DNA of 5,393 bases from Hymenobacter sp. (GTDB lineage Bacteria; Bacteroidota; Bacteroidia; Cytophagales; Hymenobacteraceae). Positions within the stretch are counted from its first letter, which is position 1. Each line of letters begins with the position of its first letter. The stretch covers positions 1-5,393 of the forward strand of contig JANYFQ010000010.1 in the NCBI GenBank assembly GCA_025362615.1, read 5' to 3'. Shown here piece after piece: positions 1 through 5,260 of the stretch. A program made the position numbers and the translations under genes. The notes beneath the pieces were generated by a model. That model was not told the origin of the DNA and made no database searches. It saw nothing but the letters and a program-made list of their open reading frames with translations.

Positions 1-8
1 GGTCGTTT

Positions 9-257
9 TCACTCCACTACCACGCGGCGGCTGGCTACCAGCGCCCCGGCCCGCACCCGCAGCACGTAGAGGCCGGCCGCCCGGCCCGTGAGCGGCAGCG
101 CGAACTGCCCGCCGGTGGCCGTTAGCGGGCCGGTGGCCTGCGCCACCGTTTGGCCCAGCGCGTTCAGCAGTTCGAGGTGGAAGGCGGTGGCACCGGGCAC
201 GGGCGGCACCTGCACCGTCAGGCGTTCGCGGGCGGGGTTGGGCCACGCGCCCAGGCC
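9..257 (-). other. T9SS type A C-terminal sorting domain (residues 1665-1746)
   Basis: The last ~80 residues show the conserved T9SS type A layout: 'AWPNPARERLTVQV' (the PNP motif), 'FHLELLNALGQTV' (strand then 'LGQ' turn), 'FALPLTGRAAGLYVLRVRAG' (the 'GLY.LRV' motif), and the terminal strand 'VASRRVVVE' with the stop directly after. In characterised members such as those of Porphyromonas and Flavobacterium this domain directs passage through the outer-membrane T9SS translocon and is then usually removed by the PorU sortase, leaving the cargo released or attached to A-type lipopolysaccharide. Export of this protein by that route is inferred from the motif. Confidence 0.92.
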
Positions 258-3200
258 GGCCGCCAAGGCGTTGGCGGCCGTGCCCAGGGCCGTGGCGGCC
301 GGCCCGAACCGCAGGGCGAAGCGCCCCGCCAGCGTTCCGGCCCCGGCCCGGAAGGCGTAGCGCACCGTGCTGTCGAGGCGCAGGGTTTGGCCGGTGGCGG
401 CATCGTCGAGCCACGCGGCCGTACCGGCCATGTTTTGCCACTTCGGGGCCAAAAACGCGAAGCTGCCCGCTTGCGGCAGGGCCAGGCCCAACGGCACCGC
501 AGCGGCGGCCGGGCGGCCAACGGGCGGCAGCGGCGGCAACCCGCAAATGCCCAGCGCCTCGCCCGTGCGGGCCACGGCCCAGAGCGAGGGTTCGCCGCCG
601 GTGTTGGCGGCCAGTTGGCGGGCATCAAAGCCGGGGTCGAAGCCGGGGGTGGCCCCGGCCTCGAAGTACACCACCGTTTCGTCGGCGCGGCCGGCGGCAT
701 CGGTCAGGCGCAGCGTGAGTTGGGGGCGCAGGTCGGCGGCGGCGGCCGTGGCGGCCGGGCCGCGCAGGAAATCTTGCGGGCGCGTGTCCACGCGGCGGGC
801 GGCGTTGTCGAGCGTGAGCGTGAGGGCTGAGGCCGGGGTGGCCATCCGCACAAAAAAGCCTTGGGCCACGTCGAGTACCGGGTTGCCGATGCCGTTGATG
901 TAGCGCAGGTAGCGCCCGCCGTAGGGGCTCGTGCTTTGGAAGACGTAGAGGGCCGGTTCCAGGCCGGCGGGCAGGGCCACGCGGCTCCAGTCGAGGGGCG
1001 AGGGGTAGGGGTTGCCCAGCAGGTGCCAGCCGCCTTCGGCCACCGGCGCGGCGGCGCGGGCCAGGGGCAGGGCCACGGCCCCGTTGGTGAGCGGCCCGGT
1101 GAAGGCCACCGTTTCGCCGCCCCCGACCTGCACCGTGCAGCCCCGGCCCGGCGCCAGCGGCGCGGCCAGTCCGCCGGGCACGTACCAGCCCCGGTCGAAG
1201 GCCCCGAAGTTGCTGGCCGTGCCCGCAATGCGGCCCTCGTCGTACCCAAACACCGTGGGGAAGGGCACCACCAGCCCCGGCGCGGCGGCCGTGTTGTAGG
1301 CCGCCGTCAGCACGGGCGCGAAGCCCGCCGTGGCCAGGCTGCCCACCGTGGCGTTAGCGGTGGGCGGGCTGAAATGCCGGTAGCCCAGGCCGGGGTTGCG
1401 GTAGGTGTTGATGTAGCGTTGCACGGTGGCCGTGCCCCGCACGGCCCCGCCGGTGTTGTCGACCCACGCCTGCGTGTTGCGGTCCGAAAGCAGCGTCAGC
1501 CCGTGGCCGTTGGTAGTCAGGTCGCCGCGCAGCAAGCTGAGGCGGTAGGCCAGCCGCAGCGGTTGGGTCAGGGTCAGGCCCGTGGGGTTGTCGAGGGAGA
1601 GTTGAAATACTTGGGCGGGCAGGCCGTCGCCGGTGCGTTGGGCCTGGGTGCCGTTGTAGGTGTAGTAGCCGTCGGCGAAGGTGCGGGTGCCGGTGAGTTG
1701 CACGGCCCCCGTCGGCCCGCTCAGGCTGATGCCCGCCGGGTCGCAGATGCTGAGGGTGGCACCCGGCTCCATCACGAAGTTGCCCGGCCCGGTGATGGGC
1801 TGGCAACCCGTGACCAACCCCCCGCCGCCCCGCACCGTGAGGGTGCCCGTCACGCGCAGCGGCCCCACCAGCGTGCCCACGGTGCCGAAGAACGGAAACA
1901 CCGTCACGTTGTGGTACACGCCGCTCACGTCCATCGCCCCGATGATATCCAGGTCGGGCGGATTGGCCGACACCGTGAACACCGTCGGGCTGCTGGCCAC
2001 GCCAGACGGCGTGTACACGTACACCTGTGCCGTGCTGGCCCCCACGGGCACCGTAAACGTGAGGCTGGTCGAGGAATTGACCGTGTAGCTCGTGGCCGCC
2101 GTCGAGCCAAGGGCCACCCCAGTTACCCCAAAAAAGTATTGCCCCGTCACCGTCACCACCGTGCCCGGCAGCCCAAACGTGGGCGAGAAGCTCGTGATGA
2201 CCGGCGGCGGCAGCGTGTTGAGGTAAAGCAGCGGCGTGCTCGAGCCCAGGTTGGCCGCAATGCACGAGATGTCCAGCGCCCCGTCGCCGTTGTAGTCGGC
2301 CAGTTGCAACGTGTACGGGTTGCCGGGCACGGACGTGGAAACCAGGGTGCCAAAGCCGCCGCTTCCGTTGTTGAGGCCCACGCGCAACTCGCCGCCGCCG
2401 CGACTCAGCACCAGGTCGGGCAAGCCGTCGCCGGTGAGGTCGCCCAACCGCACCCGGCCCGCCTCAAGGCCCGTGAACAGGCTGTACGTGCCCGAAAAGT
2501 TGCCCTGCCCGTCGTTGAGGCGCACGTCCACCAGGTTGTAGTTGGTCGGGTCGGCAACGCCATCGTATGCCCGCCCCGATACCAGGTCCAGGTCGCCGTC
2601 GCCGTCCACGTCGGCTACCTCAAAATCCAGGGGCTCTTTCATCGTCGTCACCACCGCGCCCGGCCCGAAGCTGGCGCGGCCGTTGTTGCGGCTCAGGGTG
2701 TACTTGCCGTCGCTCCTGCTCAGGGCCAGCAAGTCCAGGTCGCCGTCGTTGTCGGCATCGAGCAGGCGCACTTTGGTCGTGGCGTAGGGCAGTCCGAACG
2801 ACACTTCCGGCCCAAAGCCCCCGCTGCCGTCGTTGAGGCGCAGCGTGGCATCGTTGAGGCCAGGGCCGGGCCAAACAAGGTCCAGGTCGCCGTCGCCGTC
2901 CAAGTCGCCCACTTCGGCGTTGCCGGGCACGTTGGCCAGGGCTATCTTGGTGAAGCCGGGGCTGTTGTTGCGGAAGTAGCACCCCTCAGTCAGCACGTCC
3001 AGGTCGCCGTCGTTGTCCACGTCGAGCGGCGTGGCCCAGAACGGCCCGCCGAACTGCTGCCGGGTGAAGGCATCCAGCACCGCGCCGGGGGCGAAGGTGC
3101 CGCGCCCGTCGTTGGTGAAAAACCGGATGCCGGTGGCCGTGCAGGCCAACAAGTCCAGGTCGCCATCGCCGTCCGCGTCCATCGGCTCCATGAAAGAGGG

Positions 3201-5249
3201 GTTGGCGATGGCCGACACGTCGCCGCCCCGCGCCAGTTGCCCCGTGGCCGGGCCGCTGGCCGTCGTGAACTGGTACACGTCGGGGCGGCAGGCCGCGCCG
3301 TTGGTGCCCAGCACGGTGGGCGGCAGGCTCACGCGCACCACCTCGCCGGGGCCGAAGGGCCGGGCCGGCTGCACCCGCACCGTGGCCGTGCCGCCGCTCG
3401 TGGCCCCGCCGCGCCGCCCGCCGCTGCGGCTGCCCCACACCCGCAACTCGCCGGCCGTGCCCGCCGCCACGGGCACCGACAGCGTGAGGGCCACGGCCGT
3501 GGCCGGGTCGGCCGTCAGGGCGTTGCGAGCGGGGGCGCGGGCCAGCACCGTGGGCGCGGGCGGCCCCGTCACGACGAAGTTTTGGGCGGCCGTGGCCGTG
3601 CCGCCCAGCGTCGTCAGGGTCAGGGGGCCGGTGCTGGCCCCCGGCGGCACCGTGGCCGTGACGCGGGTACTGCTATTCACCACGAAGCTGGCCGCGATGC
3701 CATTAAACAGCACCCCGGTGGTGGTGTTGAAGCCCGTGCCCGTCAGCACCACGCTGGTGCCCACCGGCCCGCTGCCCGGCACCACCCCGCCGATGGTGGG
3801 CGGCGGAATGCGGTTGAAGGCCACTGTAATGCTGTTGAGCGACGAGTTGACGCAGGCGATGTCGAGGGCTTGGTCGCCGTCCAGGTCGGCCACCACGGCC
3901 AGGTAACCGTCTAGACCCACGCGCACGTTGCGGTTGGCCCCGAAGCGCCCCGTGCCGTCGTTAAGGCTCAGGAACAAAACACCGGAACTGCCTTGGGGCC
4001 GCAGCACGTCCAGGTCGCCGTCGCCATCAAGGTCGGCCACCACCACGCCAAACGAAGTGCCCGGCAGGTCGGGGGCATTGGCAAAGGTGCCGTTGCCGTT
4101 GTTGAGCAACACGTCGCTGGCGGCACCCGTGCTGCTCACCATGTCCACGTCGCCGTCGCCGTCGAGGTCGCCCAGGGCCAAATTGTTGCTGCGGGCACTG
4201 GTAACGATGTCGGGGGCGTTGGCGAAGGTGCCGTTGCCGGTGTTGAGGCGCACCGTGCCCACGCCCACCGTATTGCTGTTGGCCACGCTGGCCACTCCCA
4301 CAAAGTCCAGGTCGCCGTCGTTGTCGAGGTCGCCCACGGCGATGGCGTTCGTGCCGGGGGCCACCGCCACGTCCGAACCCCCGCCGAACACGCCGCTGCC
4401 GTCGTTGAAACGCACCTGCACCCGGCTGTTGAGGTACCAGGAAGTCAGAAAATCCAAGTCGCCGTCGGCATCCAGGTCGGCCAGCAGGGGCGCATTGCTT
4501 GGGCCGTTCAACGCGATGCGCGACACGACGGCAAAGCTGCCGCCGGTGTTGCGCCAAGTCTCGGCAAAGGCGCGGGTCGAGGTCATCGGGTTGTAGCTCG
4601 TGGTGAGCAAGTCCAGGTCGCCGTCGTTGTCCAGGTCGCCCACCACGACGCCCGGAACGGTGCTGCCCGCCGGGGCCGACAGCACGGCCCCCGCCGCAAA
4701 ATTCCCCGCCCCGTCGTTGAGCAGGATGCGGACGTTGCCATCCACCACCAGCAGGTCGCCGTCGCCGTCGTTGTCCACGTCGGCCGTCACCACGCTGTTG
4801 GGCATGGCGGGCAGCGCCAGCGTCGGCCCGCCCACGAAGTCGGCTGGCCCCGCCCCGGCCGCCGCCCCAAACTGATAGACTTCGGCGCGGGCCGCCACGC
4901 CGTTGGTGCCCCGCACCGTGGCCGGCACCGTCACGCTCACCTGCTCGCCGGGGGCAAAGGTTTGGGCGGGCGCAAAGCGCAGCGCCGCCGTGCCCCCGCC
5001 GCCCATCGTGCCCGCCCGCAGCCCCCGCCGCTGGTTGCCGAACACCCGCACGTTGCCCGCCGTGCCCGCGCTCACGGCCGACGAGAACGTGAGGCCCACC
5101 GCCCCCGCCACCGGGGCGGCCACGGCGTTGCGGGCCGGGGCCCGCAGCGTGAGGGCGGGCGCTTGCGCCCGCGCCGCCGGCCCGGCCACCCCGCCGCCAA
5201 CGCCCCCGGCCAGCACCAAAAAAAGCCGCAAGCGGCACACGGGTTTCAA
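9..5249 (-). CDS. Large secreted FG-GAP/VCBS repeat protein with Ig-like and IPT/TIG domains and a T9SS type A sorting domain
   Basis: A predicted surface or secreted protein of 1746 residues with no recognisable catalytic domain. Residue numbers in all entries count from the TTG at 5249. Order: signal peptide 1-28; Big_5 Ig-like 33-127; seven VCBS/FG-GAP repeats ~137-478; IPT/TIG 483-561; second Big_5 566-661; seven more repeats 671-1010; second IPT/TIG 1014-1093; beta-rich region 1100-1650 with 'LGNPYPSPLDW' at 1411-1421; T9SS domain 1665-1746; stop TGA at 9-11. The frame stays open to a GTG at 5330, but that extension overlaps the upstream gene, is Pro/Gly-rich, and has only 12 of 27 codons ending in G/C, against 16 of the first 20 codons from the TTG. 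The TTG also places Lys and Arg directly before the hydrophobic core. GTG at 5240 (residue 4) is the main alternative start. Family knowledge predicts Sec then T9SS export. Adhesion or glycan binding is inference. The reading frame is certain; the exact start is less so. Confidence 0.95.
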   Translation of the reverse strand: MKPVCRLRLFLVLAGGVGGGVAGPAARAQAPALTLRAPARNAVAAPVAGAVGLTFSSAVSAGTAGNVRVFGNQRRGLRAGTMGGGGTAALRFAPAQTFAPGEQVSVTVPATVRGTNGVAARAEVYQFGAAAGAGPADFVGGPTLALPAMPNSVVTADVDNDGDGDLLVVDGNVRILLNDGAGNFAAGAVLSAPAGSTVPGVVVGDLDNDGDLDLLTTSYNPMTSTRAFAETWRNTGGSFAVVSRIALNGPSNAPLLADLDADGDLDFLTSWYLNSRVQVRFNDGSGVFGGGSDVAVAPGTNAIAVGDLDNDGDLDFVGVASVANSNTVGVGTVRLNTGNGTFANAPDIVTSARSNNLALGDLDGDGDVDMVSSTGAASDVLLNNGNGTFANAPDLPGTSFGVVVADLDGDGDLDVLRPQGSSGVLFLSLNDGTGRFGANRNVRVGLDGYLAVVADLDGDQALDIACVNSSLNSITVAFNRIPPPTIGGVVPGSGPVGTSVVLTGTGFNTTTGVLFNGIAASFVVNSSTRVTATVPPGASTGPLTLTTLGGTATAAQNFVVTGPPAPTVLARAPARNALTADPATAVALTLSVPVAAGTAGELRVWGSRSGGRRGGATSGGTATVRVQPARPFGPGEVVRVSLPPTVLGTNGAACRPDVYQFTTASGPATGQLARGGDVSAIANPSFMEPMDADGDGDLDLLACTATGIRFFTNDGRGTFAPGAVLDAFTRQQFGGPFWATPLDVDNDGDLDVLTEGCYFRNNSPGFTKIALANVPGNAEVGDLDGDGDLDLVWPGPGLNDATLRLNDGSGGFGPEVSFGLPYATTKVRLLDADNDGDLDLLALSRSDGKYTLSRNNGRASFGPGAVVTTMKEPLDFEVADVDGDGDLDLVSGRAYDGVADPTNYNLVDVRLNDGQGNFSGTYSLFTGLEAGRVRLGDLTGDGLPDLVLSRGGGELRVGLNNGSGGFGTLVSTSVPGNPYTLQLADYNGDGALDISCIAANLGSSTPLLYLNTLPPPVITSFSPTFGLPGTVVTVTGQYFFGVTGVALGSTAATSYTVNSSTSLTFTVPVGASTAQVYVYTPSGVASSPTVFTVSANPPDLDIIGAMDVSGVYHNVTVFPFFGTVGTLVGPLRVTGTLTVRGGGGLVTGCQPITGPGNFVMEPGATLSICDPAGISLSGPTGAVQLTGTRTFADGYYTYNGTQAQRTGDGLPAQVFQLSLDNPTGLTLTQPLRLAYRLSLLRGDLTTNGHGLTLLSDRNTQAWVDNTGGAVRGTATVQRYINTYRNPGLGYRHFSPPTANATVGSLATAGFAPVLTAAYNTAAAPGLVVPFPTVFGYDEGRIAGTASNFGAFDRGWYVPGGLAAPLAPGRGCTVQVGGGETVAFTGPLTNGAVALPLARAAAPVAEGGWHLLGNPYPSPLDWSRVALPAGLEPALYVFQSTSPYGGRYLRYINGIGNPVLDVAQGFFVRMATPASALTLTLDNAARRVDTRPQDFLRGPAATAAAADLRPQLTLRLTDAAGRADETVVYFEAGATPGFDPGFDARQLAANTGGEPSLWAVARTGEALGICGLPPLPPVGRPAAAAVPLGLALPQAGSFAFLAPKWQNMAGTAAWLDDAATGQTLRLDSTVRYAFRAGAGTLAGRFALRFGPAATALGTAANALAAGLGAWPNPARERLTVQVPPVPGATAFHLELLNALGQTVAQATGPLTATGGQFALPLTGRAAGLYVLRVRAGALVASRRVVVE
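300..728 (-). other. Pre-sorting-domain beta-sandwich (residues ~1508-1650)
   Basis: The segment contains 'LTLRLTDAAGRADETVVYFE', 'GATPGFDPGFDARQLAAN', 'LWAVARTGEALGICGLPPLP', 'VPLGLALPQAGSFAF', 'WLDDAATGQTLRLD' and 'GRFALRFGP'. The pattern of an 'ET.VYF' strand, a 'GFDP.FDA..L' loop, a 'VPL' strand and a final 'GRF.L.FG' strand recurs before T9SS sorting domains in Cytophagales proteins, by recognition only. It is probably a compact structural domain; no catalytic residues are evident. Confidence 0.55.
987..1379 (-). other. 'GYRHFSPP' to 'GNPYPSPLDW' segment (residues ~1291-1421)
   Basis: Right after 'QRYINTYRNPGLGY' the protein reads 'RHFSPPTANATVGSLATAGF', 'VPFPTVFGYDEGR', 'FDRGWYVPGG', 'GRGCTVQVGGGETVAFTGPL', then 'GGWHLLGNPYPSPLDW' (residues 1406-1421). 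The 'W.LLGNPYPS.LDW' motif is frequent in Bacteroidota proteins carrying T9SS sorting domains. The role of the segment is unknown; an extracellular beta-sandwich just before the C-terminal domains is the likeliest fold. Confidence 0.6.
1380..1952 (-). other. Beta-rich segment typical of Bacteroidota T9SS cargo (residues 1100-1290)
   Basis: After the second IPT domain comes a strand-and-turn region: 'LRVTGTLTVRGGGGLVTGCQ', 'GPGNFVMEPGATLSICDPAG', 'VQLTGTRTFADGYYTYNGTQ', 'GLTLTQPLRLAYRLSLLRG', 'NTGGAVRGTATVQRYI'. I recognise this style from large secreted proteins of Hymenobacter and relatives, where similar segments come before the sorting domain, but I cannot name a defined domain with certainty. 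Cys1149 and Cys1169 are 20 residues apart and could form a disulfide once exported. Confidence 0.6.
1971..2210 (-). other. IPT/TIG Ig-like domain, copy 2
   Basis: Residues ~1014-1093. It begins 'PPPVITSFSPTFGLPGTVVT', continues 'VTGQYFFGVTGVALGSTAAT', then 'YTVNSSTSLTFTVPVGAST' and 'ASSPTVFTV'. The shared 'VNSST' and 'VPxGAST' positions are offset by 533 residues from copy 1. It closes the second repeated module. Confidence 0.87.
2220..3239 (-). other. Second VCBS/FG-GAP block: seven calcium-loop repeats, predicted beta-propeller
   Basis: Residues ~671-1010. Loops begin at residues 691, 743, 782, 831, 880, 937 and 985, for example 'DADGDGDLDLL', 'DVDNDGDLDVL' and 'DLDGDGDLDLV'. The sixth loop is 'DLTGDGLPD' (Thr for the second Asp) and the seventh is 'DYNGDGALD'. 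The repeat between residues 743 and 782 is short (39 residues against 48-57 elsewhere in this block) and lacks a clear 'LNDGxGxF' motif, having 'FRNNSPGFTKI' instead. As in the first block, a seven-bladed propeller is inferred. Confidence 0.9.
3267..3554 (-). other. Big_5 (SbsA-type) Ig-like domain, copy 2
   Basis: Residues ~566-661. Clearly homologous to copy 1: 'RAPARNALTADP', 'AAGTAGELRVWGS', the Gly/Arg-rich turn 'RSGGRRGGATSGG', 'FGPGEVVRVSLPPTV', and 'GTNGAACRPDVYQF'. Matching positions lie 534-535 residues after those of the first copy. It sits between the first IPT/TIG domain and the second propeller block. Confidence 0.8.
3567..3803 (-). other. IPT/TIG Ig-like domain, copy 1
   Basis: Residues ~483-561. 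It starts 'PPTIGGVVPGSGPVGTSVVL', with the hallmark 'PGSGPVGTxVxLTGTGFN' order, then 'VLFNGIAASFVVNSSTRVTA', 'VPPGASTGPLTLTT' and 'AAQNFVV'. This is a textbook IPT/TIG fold pattern, common as a spacer or binding domain in bacterial surface proteins. It directly follows the seventh propeller repeat and directly precedes the second Big_5 domain. Confidence 0.88.
3816..4841 (-). other. First VCBS/FG-GAP block: seven calcium-loop repeats, predicted beta-propeller
   Basis: Residues ~137-478. Seven Dx[DN]xDGxxD-type loops begin at residues 157, 205, 258, 307, 361, 406 and 455, spaced 45-54 residues apart. Typical forms are 'GDLDNDGDLDLL' and 'ADLDGDGDLDVL'. Most repeats also carry the partner motif 'LNDGxGxF' or 'NGNGTF' that defines the VCBS/FG-GAP blade. 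The seventh loop is 'DLDGDQALD', with Gln where Gly is normal. Families with this motif, including integrin alpha heads, fold as seven-bladed propellers with calcium in the loops. The propeller and calcium binding here are inferred from those motifs. Confidence 0.9.
4869..5153 (-). other. Big_5 (SbsA-type) Ig-like domain, copy 1
   Basis: Residues ~33-127. The domain opens with 'RAPARNAVAAP', continues with 'VGLTFSSAVSAGTAGNVRVF' and a Gly/Arg-rich turn ('QRRGLRAGTMGGGG'), then 'APGEQVSVTVPATV', and closes with 'GTNGVAARAEVYQF'. This is the usual order of the bacterial Ig-like Big_5 family (an Ala-Arg-Asn opening, a 'LTFS' strand, a 'PGE.V.VT.P' strand and a closing 'YQF'). It probably acts as a stalk or spacer before the first propeller. 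Confidence 0.8.
5166..5249 (-). other. Predicted Sec signal peptide of the large protein (residues 1-28)
   Basis: A basic start (Lys2, Arg6, Arg8) is followed by the hydrophobic run 'LFLVLAGGVGGGVAG' and then 'PAARAQAPA'. The best cleavage site is after Ala28 (Ala-Arg-Ala, then Gln29), because the alternative after Ala30 would put Pro at +1, which signal peptidase I disfavours. No lipobox Cys follows the core (Cys5 precedes it), so this is not a lipoprotein signal. A Sec signal agrees with the C-terminal T9SS domain, since T9SS cargo reaches the periplasm through Sec. Confidence 0.75.
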
Positions 5250-5260
5250 GGTAATAGGAC
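5250..5260 (-). other. 11-base intergenic gap before the TTG start
   Basis: The minus-strand gap between the upstream TAA and the TTG reads GTCCTATTACC. It holds no purine-rich Shine-Dalgarno sequence, which is usual for Bacteroidota, where initiation depends more on A/T-rich, unstructured leaders. It is too short for a promoter plus 5' leader or for a terminator hairpin. The large gene is therefore either co-transcribed with the upstream gene or driven by a promoter inside that gene. The match to the Bacteroidota -7 consensus TAnnTTTG (TACCTTGA) is poor, and I do not call a promoter here. Confidence 0.5.

Larger units (their letters stand above)
2271..4781 (-). repeat. Fourteen short GC-rich DNA repeats encoding the calcium loops
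   Basis: The loops are written with a narrow codon set (GAC, GGC, CTG, AAC), so the plus strand repeatedly shows aggtcgccgtcg followed by ttgtcc or ccgtcc. The 27-base loop segments lie at 4755-4781, 4611-4637, 4452-4478, 4305-4331, 4143-4169, 4008-4034, 3861-3887, 3153-3179, 2997-3023, 2880-2906, 2733-2759, 2586-2612, 2415-2441 and 2271-2297. The first seven belong to module A and the rest to module B. This is coding repetition, not a separate element. Confidence 0.85.
1971..5153 (-). repeat. Tandem duplication of a ~533-residue Big_5/VCBSx7/IPT module
   Basis: Module A covers residues 33-561 (3567-5153) and module B residues 568-1093 (1971-3548). Each has one Big_5 domain, seven VCBS loops and one IPT/TIG domain in the same order. 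The offset between equivalent motifs is nearly constant: 'RAPARN' 535, 'GTNG' 534, first loop 534, last loop 530, 'PPP' linker 532, 'VNSST' 533, 'GAST' 533. The final repeat of both modules also shares the 'ALDI.C' pattern (Cys466 and Cys996). This fits duplication of a whole module followed by divergence. The copies are no longer near-identical outside conserved motifs, so the event looks old. Confidence 0.85.

Noticed and set aside
1..8. Possible terminator after the stop codon
   Set aside because: Only eight bases follow the stop inside the window, so no hairpin can be assessed.
861..3914. A 1017-codon open frame on the plus strand
   Set aside because: It runs antisense to the repeat gene. 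Its translation is a His/Arg/Gln/Val-rich mixture with no domain pattern, and its repeats only mirror the GAC/GGC/CTG loop codons. GC-rich codon choice on the coding strand removes stops from the opposite strand.
2271..4781. Regularly spaced short repeats that might suggest a CRISPR array
   Set aside because: The repeats are in frame in a continuous coding sequence and encode calcium loops. Spacing is uneven (39-57 codons), and the sequence between repeats encodes the rest of each VCBS blade.
5250..5260. Possible Bacteroidota -7 promoter element near the start codon
   Set aside because: TACCTTGA matches TAnnTTTG poorly, no -33 TTTG is at the right distance, and the element would overlap the start codon.
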